A stretch of DNA of 64,000 nucleotides from Bacillota bacterium (GCA_023418915.1 JAEZYU010000063.1:62001-126000), one strand, 5' to 3'. Positions 34,065 through 43,183 are shown, counted from the stretch's first letter. The notes: generated by a model from the letters alone, not told the origin. Program-made: numbers and translations.

Positions 34065-34100
34065 CTGAAAGATTTTCTTTTGGCAGCAATGCGTTATAAT
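34065..34100 (-). repeat. GTTATAA-ended 32-bp intergenic element, copy b (diverged)
   Basis: CTGAAAGATTTTCTTTTGGC followed by AGCAATGCGTTATAAT resembles the elements at 19346, 54889, 54919 and 61498. It lies about 55 bp upstream of the mbl start, so a regulatory role is possible. Confidence 0.5.
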
Positions 34101-34153
34101 ATTGATTAGTTCCTATTTACCATAAAAAACAAACGAGCGAAGGGGTGTTATTA

Positions 34154-35182
34154 TTGAGCTTGGGACAGGATATCGGAATAGATCTTGGCACAGCATCGGT
34201 ATTGGTCTATATCAAGGGTAAAGGTATAGTTTTAAAAGAACCCTCTGTGGTTGCTATAGATAAAAATTCCAACAGGCTTCTTGCAGTCGGAGAGGAAGCG
34301 AGGCGGATGCTTGGAAGGACACCGGGCAACATAGTGGCAATAAGGCCTCTGAGAGACGGAGTCATTTCAGACTATGACATAACAGAGAGGATGCTGAAGT
34401 ATTTTATCAACAAGATCTGCGGCAGCCGAATATTTAGACTATTCAAGCCAAGAATTATGGTCTGTGTCCCAAGCGGTGTAACAGAGGTCGAAAGGCGAGC
34501 GGTCATTGATGCTGCAATGCAGGCGGGAGCCAGAAAAACATATCTGATCGAGGAACCGATCGCTGCAGCTATAGGGGCTGGCATCGACATAGCAAAGGCC
34601 TGCGGAAGCATGCTGGTGGATATAGGCGGAGGCACTACTGATATTGCTGTCATTTCACTTGGAGGTACCGTCGTCTCGACATCAATCAAGATTGCAGGAG
34701 ATAAATTTGATGAAGCAATTGTAAGATATATGAGAAAGAAGCACAACATCATGGTAGGAGAACGTACAGCCGAGGAAATGAAGATCAATATCGGCACTGT
34801 ATATCCCAGGGTGCAAGAGGTAGCAATGGATGTCAGAGGAAGAAACCTGATATCCGGACTCCCGAAGACATTGTCCGTCACATCGTCGGAAATGATGGAA
34901 GCTTTGGAAGAACCTATGACAAGCATCATCGAGGCTGTTCACTCCGTACTCGAAAAGACACCGCCGGAGCTGGCAGCGGACATCAGTGACAGAGGTATTG
35001 TACTAACGGGCGGCGGAAGCCTTGTGTATGGTTTGGACAAGCTGCTGCAGGAGAAGACCGGCATAAACGTTATTATAGCTGATGATGCAATATCCTGTGT
35101 AGCTCTTGGTACCGGCGAAGCGCTGAATAATATCGAGTCCATAGAAAAAAGCGCCGCCATGGAAAGCAGGTATAGAAAATAG
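34154..35182 (+). CDS. mbl: MreB/Mbl-type bacterial actin
   Basis: 342-aa cell-shape actin homologue that organises lateral wall synthesis under the membrane. TTG 34154 (8 nt after AAGGGG) yields MSLGQDIGIDLGTASVLVYI, the normal start; GTG 34145 overlaps the ribosome site. Actin-fold phosphate loops are present: DIGIDLGTAS (phosphate 1), LVDIGGGTTDIAVIS (phosphate 2), LTGGGSLVYGLD (adenosine). The EEPIAAAIGAG and GERTAEEMKINIG motifs are MreB-specific. Called Mbl rather than MreB because of its place directly after spoIIID and before flhO/flhP and the absence of mreC/mreD. A terminator follows. Confidence 0.92.
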   Translation: MSLGQDIGIDLGTASVLVYIKGKGIVLKEPSVVAIDKNSNRLLAVGEEARRMLGRTPGNIVAIRPLRDGVISDYDITERMLKYFINKICGSRIFRLFKPRIMVCVPSGVTEVERRAVIDAAMQAGARKTYLIEEPIAAAIGAGIDIAKACGSMLVDIGGGTTDIAVISLGGTVVSTSIKIAGDKFDEAIVRYMRKKHNIMVGERTAEEMKINIGTVYPRVQEVAMDVRGRNLISGLPKTLSVTSSEMMEALEEPMTSIIEAVHSVLEKTPPELAADISDRGIVLTGGGSLVYGLDKLLQEKTGINVIIADDAISCVALGTGEALNNIESIEKSAAMESRYRK

Positions 35183-35250
35183 AGGCTTATAAGGCAACAT
35201 TCGGATTTTTACAGTAATGTTGTATAGTGTTAAGGTTACAGAATGTCAAC

Positions 35251-35273
35251 GGCCGCAAAACAGCGGCCTTTTT
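35251..35273 (+). terminator. Rho-independent terminator after mbl
   Basis: GGCCGC (35251-35256) pairs with GCGGCC (35263-35268), followed by five T. Confidence 0.85.
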
Positions 35274-35373
35274 GCTGCGATAATATGGTAAATTTTCAGT
35301 GGAAGCCGCTACACCAATAGACCCATATAGAAACCGGTACTACAACAGATACAGAAACAAGTATTTTCTATAT

Positions 35374-35400
35374 TAAGACAGTAGGCCGTTATTCCGATAA
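35374..35400 (+). promoter_or_regulatory. Candidate sigma-D (sigma-28) flagellar promoter
   Basis: TAAG at 35374-35377 and TCCGATAA at 35393-35400 are separated by 15 bp. This closely matches the motility sigma consensus TAAA-N15-GCCGATAA (one mismatch in each half). It sits about 75 bp upstream of the first flagellar rod gene. Confidence 0.65.
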
Positions 35401-35481
35401 TAAATATGACTGTACATTAATTAAGCACCGGTAAACCGGGTAGATAAAGGAACAATTTCCGGCAGCCGGCAAGGAGCGAAT

Positions 35482-36261
35482 ATGGTACGTGGTTTGTATA
35501 CATCGGGCTGGAGCATGCTTTCATTGGAAAAAAAGATGGATGTAATCTCCAACAATATGGCAAACGCCAGCACCACCGGCTACAAGAAGGATACACTGGT
35601 TCTTGAAAGCTTTCCGGCATTAATGACAAAAATAATTAGAGAACAGGGCTCATCCTCCGGCAGACCGAGAAATATAGGCACAATGGAGCTCGGCAGTGAT
35701 GTGGGGGAAGTTTACACATACTATTCCCAGGGTCAGATCAGCAAGACGGAAAATGAGCTTGATATGGCAATCAGAGACAGCGGTAATGCTTTTTTTACTG
35801 TAGCAGTACCCGATAATGAAGGAAATATCAGAGCATTCTATACAAGAGACGGCTCCTTTACCAGAGGGACTGACGGCAGCCTGATTACCAGCGACGGCTA
35901 TACTGTTCTGGGTGAAAACGGCCCTGTCATTCTTCAAGAAGGTCCATTTTCTGTAGCTGACGACGGGACGATCATACAGGATGGGGAATTCATAGATAGA
36001 TTGCTGATAACAGAATTCACAGACACAGCAGTATTGAGGAAATATGGCTATAACCTGATACAGGCCGATGGAAATGCAGAGACACGGGAATTTGCAGGGA
36101 CAGTACAGCAGGGCTTCATTGAGTTGTCAAATGTCAATATCGTGCGTGAAATGGTCGATATGATTACAGTGCTAAGGTCATACGAAGCTAATCAGAAGGT
36201 GCTTCAGGCAATTGATGGAACACTGGACAAGGCGGTCAATCAAGTGGGAGCTGTAAGGTAG
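35482..36261 (+). CDS. flhO: Flagellar basal-body rod/hook protein FlgF/FlgG family (FlhO-like)
   Basis: 259-aa flagellar rod protein exported by the flagellar type III system. ATG 35482 after AAGGAGCG. The N-terminal Flg_bb_rod motif SLEKKMDVISNNMANASTTG (about residues 14-33), the middle FlgE/F/G beta domain (YTRDGSFTRGTDGSLITSDG) and the C-terminal FLG_bbr_C motif LSNVNIVREMVDMITVLRSY are all present. It is first in a three- to four-gene run behind a sigma-D-like promoter, equivalent to flhO in the Bacillus mbl-flhO-flhP cluster. Confidence 0.9.
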   Translation: MVRGLYTSGWSMLSLEKKMDVISNNMANASTTGYKKDTLVLESFPALMTKIIREQGSSSGRPRNIGTMELGSDVGEVYTYYSQGQISKTENELDMAIRDSGNAFFTVAVPDNEGNIRAFYTRDGSFTRGTDGSLITSDGYTVLGENGPVILQEGPFSVADDGTIIQDGEFIDRLLITEFTDTAVLRKYGYNLIQADGNAETREFAGTVQQGFIELSNVNIVREMVDMITVLRSYEANQKVLQAIDGTLDKAVNQVGAVR

Positions 36262-36299
36262 AACCGTAAATAAAGCAGCATTACAGGAGGTTCATAATA

Positions 36300-37100
36300 A
36301 TGATGAGAGCATTATGGACAGCGGCGTCTGGTATGCAGTCACAGCAGATGACAGTTGATGTGATATCCAATAACCTCGCCAATGTCAATACAACATCCTA
36401 TAAAAAGCAGCGTATCGAGTTCAAGGATCTGCTTTATGAAACGATGGAGAGGGCTCGGGTAATGCCTGAGGGAGGCAGACCGGTGAACCTGCAGGTAGGA
36501 CACGGAACCATGGCGGTCGCAACCACAAGGGACTTCGAAAAAGGAAGCCCTGAGGAAACAGGAAATCCGCTTGACTTTTATATTGACGGAGATGCGTTTT
36601 TCATGGTAGAGGGGCCGTCAGGTGAAATCAACTATACCAGAGACGGCAGCTTCAAAATAAGCTTGACCGACATGGGTAAAATGCTCACCACATCAGATGG
36701 CTATCCGGTACTTGATGAGGCGGGTATCCCCATCATAATCGATGTTGATCTTTCCGATCTGAATGTTTCACAGAACGGCGAGTTGAGCTACATAGATGAA
36801 CTCGGTATAACAGTACCTACAGGTCAGTTTATCGGGATGGTTTATTTTGAAAACAGGAATGGTCTGGAGGCACTCGGGAGAAACCTCTACAAAGGAACAC
36901 AAGCGGCAGGGGAACCTGTGCTGGCATTGGATTCCACTCAGACGAGCATCGTGATGCAGAATTTCCTTGAATCATCAAATGTAAAGACAGTCGAGGAAAT
37001 GGTTAAGCTTATTGTTGCGCAGAGGGCTTACGAACTGAGTTCAAAAGCAATACAATCTTCTGATGAGATGCTGGGGATCGCTAATAACCTAAAGAGGTAA
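36300..37100 (+). CDS. flhP: Flagellar distal rod protein FlgG family (FlhP-like)
   Basis: 266 aa, beginning MMRALWTAASGMQSQQMTVD, the stereotyped FlgG start; ACAGGAGG precedes it. The rod motif DVISNNLANVNTTSYKK, central beta domain with NYTRDGSFKI, and C-terminal SSNVKTVEEMVKLIVAQRAY are present. It is the paralogue of the preceding gene and lies 38 bp downstream in the same operon. FlgG forms the distal rod joining the hook to the basal body. Confidence 0.92.
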   Translation: MMRALWTAASGMQSQQMTVDVISNNLANVNTTSYKKQRIEFKDLLYETMERARVMPEGGRPVNLQVGHGTMAVATTRDFEKGSPEETGNPLDFYIDGDAFFMVEGPSGEINYTRDGSFKISLTDMGKMLTTSDGYPVLDEAGIPIIIDVDLSDLNVSQNGELSYIDELGITVPTGQFIGMVYFENRNGLEALGRNLYKGTQAAGEPVLALDSTQTSIVMQNFLESSNVKTVEEMVKLIVAQRAYELSSKAIQSSDEMLGIANNLKR

Positions 37101-37166
37101 GCTGACTTATTTGCTCATTGACAGACAGGGTAAATGACATATATTATTTAGGACAGAGGGATATGT

Positions 37167-37595
37167 ATGGAAGTAAATAAGTTAGACACTATTAACATCA
37201 AAAACCTGGTCAACAATGCTGCCGGAGCTGCAGAACATTCTGCAGAAGATGATTTTGCCAAACGGCTGGAGGCTGCTGCGGAAAAAAATGACGATAAAGA
37301 ACTGAAAAAAGCCTGTCAGGAATTTGAAGCAATCATGCTTGATATGCTTTACAAGCAAATGAAGGCCACTGTAATCAAATCAGACCTGATAGAAGCAGAT
37401 CCGGGTAAAGAAATCTTTGAATCGATGCTCGACGAACAGCTTATGGAGCAGGCGGCTAAGACCGGAAGCATTGGTCTGGCAGAATCTCTATACAAACAGC
37501 TGTCAAGACAATATGGCAGACAACTACCTAACACTGCCGGAGCTGCAGGCGGAAATACACAAAAAAGAGAGACGCCCAGTGAAGAAACCGATTGA
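37167..37595 (+). CDS. FlgJ-type flagellar rod-binding protein
   Basis: 142 aa from ATG 37167. The Rod-binding domain (as in the N-terminal half of FlgJ) covers about residues 45-120: LKKACQEFEAIMLDMLYKQM is the signature, followed by FESMLDEQLMEQAAKTGSIG and LAESLYKQLSRQY. The muramidase half of proteobacterial FlgJ is absent, as usual for Firmicutes. It is 66 bp after flhP, so it is probably co-transcribed. Its end overlaps the start of the phosphodiester glycosidase gene by 17 nt. Confidence 0.85.
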   Translation: MEVNKLDTINIKNLVNNAAGAAEHSAEDDFAKRLEAAAEKNDDKELKKACQEFEAIMLDMLYKQMKATVIKSDLIEADPGKEIFESMLDEQLMEQAAKTGSIGLAESLYKQLSRQYGRQLPNTAGAAGGNTQKRETPSEETD

Positions 37596-38811
37596 CAGAT
37601 ATAAAAGAATTATATTGTACGTTATAGCAATGTCCCTCACTTTAGCTGCTGCGGGGCATTTTTTATTTAGGCGTGAAAAAGATACACCGGTCGAACCGCC
37701 AGCTGACCTCCCGGCTGAGGAACAGACCACTGAACCACCTTCCGGATCTTTAAGGGAGCCTGTAAAGCACATATACCGTCAGGAGACTGTCAACGGCCTG
37801 AAGCAGGAGATCAACATACTGGAGGTGGATCCCGGACTTCCCGGTATAAAAATAAAGCCTTCGCTTTCCCATGGCCTTATCTATGGATATGAGCTGCTAA
37901 GTGAAATGGCGGCAAGGGAAAATGCTCATGCGGCAGTCAACGGAGGCTTCTTCAGAGACTTCGGCCTGCCGTCGGGCATGGTAGTTATCGATGGTGAGCT
38001 TTTATCCGCAGCAACAGGCGGTTATCCTGTATTTATCATAAGCGATGGAAAGGCAGAGCTGAGGGAGATCGACAGCAGGCTTTTCATCAAGATCGTCTAT
38101 AGCTCCGGTATGGGCTATAGCGGGGGTAATACACCAACTGCTGCTGACAGCCCGTTAGCGCATACGGATCTGTCGGAGATCAATGTTGACAATATCAACT
38201 TTCCAGCAGCCGGGAAACAGACGATAGTATATACCCCAGCATACGGAAGGAGCAACAGAGCAGACAAGCGTAATATTACAGCAACTGTAGAAAGCGGCAT
38301 TGTGACTAAAATCGCAGAATATGAGCAGGAAGCGCAGATACCCAAAAACGGCATGCTTGTATCTTTTTTTGATTTTTCCGGATATGTAGGAAAGGAGCTT
38401 CCCATAAAGGTTGGGGATGCAGTTGAGCTTGTACATGAACCGGATATGACAGGCGGCGTTCAGGCATATGAATGCGGATGCTGGCTTGTCAGGGACGGCA
38501 TATCGGTAGTGAAAGACAGAGATCCGTGGGTGGGAGTACTGACAAATCGTGATCCGCGGACAGCTGTTGGCATTAAAGAGGACGGCACAGTAATACTGCT
38601 TACGGTGGATGGCAGACAGCCCGGTTATAGTGCCGGATTTACAGGGAAAGAGCTTGCCGATTATCTTATAGGCTGCGGAGCCGTTGATGCGGCAATGCTC
38701 GACGGAGGCGCCTCGACTGCTATGATCATTGAAGGAAAGTTGGTAAACAGGCCTTCATACAAGGGGCAGGAAAGGCAGGTAGCCGGAGCCATCCTTGTGA
38801 TTAAAGAATGA
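37579..38811 (+). CDS. Membrane-anchored phosphodiester glycosidase (NAGPA family)
   Basis: 410 aa from GTG 37579, chosen because the frame then opens MKKPIDRYKRIILYVIAMSL with a proper basic N-terminus and signal-anchor (about residues 10-30); the longer frame to 37417 lies wholly within the flgJ-like gene. A Pro/Glu-rich linker follows, then a phosphodiester alpha-GlcNAcase (NAGPA) domain: AAVNGGFFRDFGLPSGMVVI, GVLTNRDPRTAVGIKEDG, ILLTVDGRQPGYSAGF and AAMLDGGASTAMIIEG are the core motifs. Such proteins act outside the membrane on envelope polymers or cap sugars. The ribosome site is weak; translational coupling to the flgJ-like gene through the 17-nt overlap is likely. Confidence 0.85.
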   Translation: MKKPIDRYKRIILYVIAMSLTLAAAGHFLFRREKDTPVEPPADLPAEEQTTEPPSGSLREPVKHIYRQETVNGLKQEINILEVDPGLPGIKIKPSLSHGLIYGYELLSEMAARENAHAAVNGGFFRDFGLPSGMVVIDGELLSAATGGYPVFIISDGKAELREIDSRLFIKIVYSSGMGYSGGNTPTAADSPLAHTDLSEINVDNINFPAAGKQTIVYTPAYGRSNRADKRNITATVESGIVTKIAEYEQEAQIPKNGMLVSFFDFSGYVGKELPIKVGDAVELVHEPDMTGGVQAYECGCWLVRDGISVVKDRDPWVGVLTNRDPRTAVGIKEDGTVILLTVDGRQPGYSAGFTGKELADYLIGCGAVDAAMLDGGASTAMIIEGKLVNRPSYKGQERQVAGAILVIKE

Positions 38812-38850
38812 TTGAATTAAAAGGAACCATCCCTACAGCTGTTTCATCAA

Positions 38851-39519
38851 TCAGAAATAGAAGAACAGCTGCTCGAGAGTACTTTCAAGCTCGAACTCAA
38901 AGTCCGAAACCAGAAGCTTATCATATGTATCTGCTTTCAAAAAGGGATTATGAGCTATGGCTGCTTCGCTGATCCAGCCCAACTTACCGTAGGCATGCCA
39001 TGTACCCTGCCTTATTAGCATTTCCTGTATATATGAAAGCCGTTCACCCATATTGCACAGATAAAGGCCGCAGCTATACGGACGTATGGTATATCGTGAG
39101 CAAAGACCGCTATTGAGAAAGCAGCATTCCCCGGCGGACTGTTTGGACAGTATGATCGGTTCTGCATTATTGTATTCATATAGTAGTGCAGCTTCAAGCT
39201 CTGATATGGAGGCAGCCGTGGACATTTCCATTATAGCTTTCCTTCTGAGTCCGATATCCGGTTTTTCCGGCAATATGAGCACACTCTCTGAGGCCTGCTT
39301 AAAACTGATGCCAAGTCCATCAAGCAGGATCGGCAGATCTAGTCCCAGCACAGGTATATCGTCGCTGCAGCATTCCCCGCAGCCCATGCACCCAAAGGTT
39401 TTCAGCCCGGAGGCTGATTTCCTGAAGGATTCTAGTTCTTCAGCCAGCGCAGCCAGCGTTGTATCATTATCATACGCCTTTAGTTCTATTTCACCATCGA
39501 TCGTGACAAACTCAACCAT
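38851..39519 (-). CDS. YkgJ-family cysteine-cluster protein
   Basis: 222 aa from ATG 39519, preceded by GGAGGAGTC. The zinc/iron-chelating Cys-cluster family (YkgJ/CxxCxxCC) signature is plain: FGCMGCGECCSDD near residue 42, and GECCFLNSGLCSRYTIRP with SCGLYLCN about 100 residues later. These proteins probably bind a metal or Fe-S cluster; their function is unknown. It is single, convergent with the phosphodiester glycosidase gene, and divergent from the YcdB/SLH gene across the inverted-repeat element at 39626. Confidence 0.8.
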   Translation of the reverse strand: MVEFVTIDGEIELKAYDNDTTLAALAEELESFRKSASGLKTFGCMGCGECCSDDIPVLGLDLPILLDGLGISFKQASESVLILPEKPDIGLRRKAIMEMSTAASISELEAALLYEYNNAEPIILSKQSAGECCFLNSGLCSRYTIRPYSCGLYLCNMGERLSYIQEMLIRQGTWHAYGKLGWISEAAIAHNPFLKADTYDKLLVSDFEFELESTLEQLFFYF

Positions 39520-39625
39520 ACCGACTCCTCCTTCAACAAGTATACCAAACGCAGCGCCGCCTCTCAACCTGTTCGGCATACTACCGCACTGCCTGCTTAA
39601 TGATAGAACAATTAGGTGAGCAGCT

Positions 39626-39750
39626 AAGTGGACAAAAAATCAAGTATAGTCCACATTTAGTTGACATAATTGCGAGTACAGTGTCATTATTACTATAAAA
39701 ACGCACTTATAGTTCAATTTTTCTGCCTATACTTGAAATTTTGTCCACTT
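39626..39750. mobile_element. 119-bp inverted-repeat (MITE-like) element, copy 2
   Basis: The ends AAGTGGACAAAAAATCAAGT... (39626-39649) and 39727-39750 are inverted repeats at 22 of 24 positions; the TGGACA-to-TGTCCA core is 39629-39747. The interior (TTTAGTTGACATAATTGCG) resembles the interiors of copies 1 and 3 in one orientation. It is non-coding and intergenic. Confidence 0.8.
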
Positions 39751-39892
39751 TGAGTGCTCTTAAAATTGTGTACTCGAATATCATATGAGGGAAATATGAA
39801 ATAATCTGGAACCTTTATCCTTTATGGCAAGTCTATAAAAAAGTAATGCTAAAATCAGGCAATACAAATATTTAAGTAAAGGGTGGATCGAA

Positions 39893-42058
39893 GTGAAAAG
39901 AAAGATAGCCTTAATAATGACAATGATCTTTGTACTTACAATGGCGCTGCCTTTGCAAGGTTATGCCGCTGATATGGACAAAGGGCTGGAAAATGCCATA
40001 AAGACGGTAAAAACGAAGTTTTTGATACCGGATGACTATAAATTCACTTCAAGTATAAGCACATCAGGTACAAAAACGGTTTATCACATGACATGGCGCA
40101 GTCAGGATACCATAAGGCCGACAAATATCAATGCGGCTGTTGATGAGGACGGCGTCATTCTCGATTACTACAGATACTCAGCTGATGACTACAAGCAAAC
40201 TAAAAAGCTTCCGACGCTAAGCAGAGCGGAAGCAAAAGCAAAGGCTGACGAATACATTGAACATATTGCTCCCGGACTCCTGAAGGAAATTAAGTATCAG
40301 GATGACTATCAGGACAATATAATGGACTCCAGCTATTATCTGGGGTATTACAGAATAGTAAATGAAGTACCGTATTACAACAATAGGGTGAGTATAAGTA
40401 TAAACCGTGATACAGGAGAGTTGCAGAATTATTCGAGGAACTGGACCGATGATATCGAATTCCCCTCAGCCAATGGAGCAATATCCGCTGATGAGGCGGA
40501 AAAAGCTTATTCAGAAAATATGGGACTCAGACTCATATACAGCTATGTCAATAAGGACGATGCACTTAAAGCGTTCCCGCTGTATACTGTTGTATATGAC
40601 AACAACGACTTTGCCATTGATGCAGTTACTGGTGAAAGGATACGCCTTTCGTCCAGATTGTATGCAGCCGGTACTGCGGCCAATGATGCCGGTGCAATGC
40701 TCCAAAAAGAAGCGGTAAGAATGGCGGCGGGAGAAACCGTCCGGCTCAACCCTGAGGAATTGAAGGCTGTACAGGAAGCGGCCGAGCTGGTCGGGCTGGA
40801 GGAAGTTGAAAAAATAGCGCGTGATGCGGAATTTATCGGACTCTCTGATGATTACGAGCTTCAAAGCTACTATCTGAACACCAGCTGGCCGGATAACAAG
40901 GAATACATATGGTCGCTCTCTTTCACAAAGCCCGCTGAAAACGAAAGGGACAGCGATGAATATGTCAGTGTATCCATAAATGCAAAATCCAAAGTTATTA
41001 TGAGCTTTTACAGGAGAACATCGAATGCCGGCGAGAAGCAGCCATTATACGATATAGCCAAAGCAAAGGCTGATGCGGATGCGTTCCTGGCAAAATACTA
41101 TCCGCAGTATTACAAACAGCTTGAATACAACAGCATAAACGAAGAGTACTTAACTGACAAAACGGTGCCGAATAATAGCTACAACATCGTATATACAAGA
41201 CTTGTCGACGGCGTTCCATTCCCGGACAATGGTGTCGGTATAAATTATGACAATCTGAACGGTACGATAAGCAGCTTCAGTCTGAACTGGTTTAATATTG
41301 ATTTCCCGTCAGTTGACAATGTGATTAGTTTGACAGATGCATATGACAGTATGTTTGAGAAGATCAGCCTTGGATTGGAATACAAGTATGAAAGCAAAGG
41401 AATTGTTCCGCTCATGTCGGAGAACCAACAGGAAATCGATAAGGCAAAGCTGGTTTACCTGTTTACACCCGGAAAGCCTCTGTTTATAGATGCAAATACC
41501 GGCAATATCGTATATAGAAGCGGGGAAGAGTATGTTGAGACAAAAAAGGTAAGCTATACGGATATAGCCGGGCATATTGCAGAGAAGCAGATAAGTGTCC
41601 TTGCGGATTTTGGTATTTATCTTGACGGCAATGAGTTCAGGCCTGATGATGAGATAACCCAGATGGATTTCCTGACACTTCTTTCAAAGACACTGAACTA
41701 TTATGGACCCATTATTACGGAAAGCAGTACCAGGCAGGATATTGACGAATTATATGCTTATCTGATAAGGGAGGGCATTGTGACCGAAGCTGAAAAATCG
41801 CCGGATAGTGCAGTTTCGAGAGAGGATGCAGTCAAGTACATCATACGTGCGATGAAATATGATAAGGTAGCAGATATAAAGGGTATTTTCAGCATAAGTT
41901 TTAGAGACGCAGACAGTATAAGTGAAGTCCTTTACGGCTATGTGGCGATAGCCTCTGGTCTTGGTATCGTCAAGGGAGATGGTGTCAATTTCCATCCGAA
42001 GGACAGTATCACCAGGGGAGAAAGCGCTATTATGATATATAATTATCTGCAGTCCTGA
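39893..42058 (+). CDS. Secreted YcdB/YcdC-repeat protein with C-terminal SLH domains
   Basis: 721 aa, GTG 39893 with a weak AAAGGGTGG site upstream. The signal peptide ends about residue 26 (LPLQGYAA). Two YcdB/YcdC-type repeats follow (about 45-260 and 300-520). Each has an A-K-A-x-A-D-x-x-x ... P-x-x-x-x-x-Y run, a strand set with V-P-Y-Y-N-N-R-V-S-I or V-P-F-P-D-N-G-V-G-I, and a D/N-x-x-T-G-x-I-x-x-F/Y-S-x-N-W close. The C-terminal 200 residues hold SLH repeats (YTDIAGHIAEKQISVLADFG; SITRGESAIMIYNYLQ). It is probably a wall-bound surface protein; YcdB repeats are related to PepSY-like modules that inhibit or chaperone proteases. Closed by a strong terminator. Confidence 0.82.
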   Translation: MKRKIALIMTMIFVLTMALPLQGYAADMDKGLENAIKTVKTKFLIPDDYKFTSSISTSGTKTVYHMTWRSQDTIRPTNINAAVDEDGVILDYYRYSADDYKQTKKLPTLSRAEAKAKADEYIEHIAPGLLKEIKYQDDYQDNIMDSSYYLGYYRIVNEVPYYNNRVSISINRDTGELQNYSRNWTDDIEFPSANGAISADEAEKAYSENMGLRLIYSYVNKDDALKAFPLYTVVYDNNDFAIDAVTGERIRLSSRLYAAGTAANDAGAMLQKEAVRMAAGETVRLNPEELKAVQEAAELVGLEEVEKIARDAEFIGLSDDYELQSYYLNTSWPDNKEYIWSLSFTKPAENERDSDEYVSVSINAKSKVIMSFYRRTSNAGEKQPLYDIAKAKADADAFLAKYYPQYYKQLEYNSINEEYLTDKTVPNNSYNIVYTRLVDGVPFPDNGVGINYDNLNGTISSFSLNWFNIDFPSVDNVISLTDAYDSMFEKISLGLEYKYESKGIVPLMSENQQEIDKAKLVYLFTPGKPLFIDANTGNIVYRSGEEYVETKKVSYTDIAGHIAEKQISVLADFGIYLDGNEFRPDDEITQMDFLTLLSKTLNYYGPIITESSTRQDIDELYAYLIREGIVTEAEKSPDSAVSREDAVKYIIRAMKYDKVADIKGIFSISFRDADSISEVLYGYVAIASGLGIVKGDGVNFHPKDSITRGESAIMIYNYLQS

Positions 42059-42070
42059 CAGCAGATGCTG

Positions 42071-42113
42071 AAGGGGTGCCTGACAGTCCGATGGTCTGAG
42101 GCACCCCTTTTTC
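42071..42113 (+). terminator. Rho-independent terminator after YcdB/SLH gene
   Basis: AAGGGGTGCC (42071-42080) pairs with GGCACCCCTT (42100-42109), followed by T to 42112. The loop has its own partial pairing. Confidence 0.88.
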
Positions 42114-42146
42114 TGTTATAACGCATCACTCTTTACATAAAGAGTG
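42114..42146 (+). repeat. ATAACGCATC motif with hairpin
   Basis: GTTATAACGCATC (42115-42127) is the inverse of the GATGCGTTATAAC ends seen at 11978 and 54907. It runs into CACTCTTTA-CA-TAAAGAGTG, a 9-bp stem. It lies between the terminators of convergent genes. Confidence 0.5.
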
Positions 42147-42152
42147 AATATT

Positions 42153-42977
42153 TCAAGCCTGACTCCCAACTACAAAGTGTCCTTTTGTCTTTACCCCGCC
42201 GATACCTTTTATGCCTGACTGAGTCAGTCTCGCTATTTTCTCTTGTGTAACAAACACTCTTGAATCAGTAAGTGCTATCCTGTCACCTACCTTGGCGGGA
42301 TCGAGGGCGTGGATAAGTATCCTTCCCGGAGAGCTTGCGAAATTTGCGCCTGCTTCCATTATTCCTTCATAATAAGACTGGCAGGCTCCTGAAAATACAC
42401 ACAGCTTTTCAAAGCTGGGCTCATATTTTCTTGCCTCAAGCGCAGATTGTATAAAATAGCGTGAATTCCTGTAACTATCTTGCGTATTCATCTTTATTGC
42501 ATTTTTCTTCAGACCGTCATGGCCTGTCACGACCAGTATATCTGCATTCGTGCTTGCCAATAAAGTTCTTACATTGCCTGGCTGTTCGCTTTCGGGTATC
42601 ACCTGGCCGTAAGCCTTTATTTTGGCATCACGGTAAAAATTCATGCACATTTCCAGGAAATCGGGACTTGAGTCTATATGAAGTATAGCGCCTGCCCTGC
42701 CCCTTGGCCGCCTGAGTGCCTGAAAAAGGCTGTCGCTGCGCAGCGTATGATGAATACCGTCCTGCGAAAGCCTGCTCTGAAGATCCCTTTGTACATCATC
42801 TGAGCTCTTTTGCTCCAGGTCATATTCATCGGAGTCGGCCATGATTCTGTATACCATGCCTTTGAGTATATACACTCTTCTGCCGTTCCTGCCTGTCAAA
42901 ATATCTGAAATGCGAAAATTGATATCACCACCATATGACTTTCTTGTAACATAATCTCCAATTCTCAGCGTATTCAT
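42153..42977 (-). CDS. yabG: Sporulation-specific protease YabG
   Basis: 274 aa from ATG 42977, preceded by AAGGGTGG; 15 further upstream bases of open frame lack a site. YabG is a mother-cell (sigma-K) cysteine-type protease that trims spore coat and, in Clostridia, germination proteins such as SipL/CspBA precursors. Recognisable family features: RIGDYVTRKSYGGDINFRI at the N-terminus, DILVVTGHDG with the conserved His-Asp, DSYRNSRYFIQSALEARKYE, LCVFSGACQSYYEG with the proposed catalytic Cys, and GANFASSPGRILIHALDP. Length agrees with the family. Single gene, convergent with the YcdB/SLH gene. Confidence 0.93.
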   Translation of the reverse strand: MNTLRIGDYVTRKSYGGDINFRISDILTGRNGRRVYILKGMVYRIMADSDEYDLEQKSSDDVQRDLQSRLSQDGIHHTLRSDSLFQALRRPRGRAGAILHIDSSPDFLEMCMNFYRDAKIKAYGQVIPESEQPGNVRTLLASTNADILVVTGHDGLKKNAIKMNTQDSYRNSRYFIQSALEARKYEPSFEKLCVFSGACQSYYEGIMEAGANFASSPGRILIHALDPAKVGDRIALTDSRVFVTQEKIARLTQSGIKGIGGVKTKGHFVVGSQA

Positions 42978-43090
42978 ATAACCACCCTTCAATTTACATA
43001 AATTGATAGTACATAATATGAAGAGGGCTATATGTTGGGAACATAAAGAAGAAAAATTACCGAATTCAGCCGAAATAGTGTGGCAAACAC

Positions 43091-43119
43091 AAAAAAAGAC
43101 CGGTCTATAGTACCGGTCT
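43091..43119 (-). terminator. Rho-independent terminator of the minus-strand kinase gene
   Basis: AGACCGGT (43097-43104) pairs with ACCGGTCT (43112-43119). On the minus strand the hairpin is followed by seven T (plus-strand A run 43091-43097). Confidence 0.85.
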
Positions 43120-43183
43120 CAAATACTCTAAATTTAGAAGACTGAGGAGTGCGATGCAGTACATAAGCTTTTATACTTAAATA

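Noticed and set aside
34372..34929. 185-codon antisense frame opposite mbl
   Set aside because: A shadow of a highly conserved actin-family gene; no start signal and no family resemblance.
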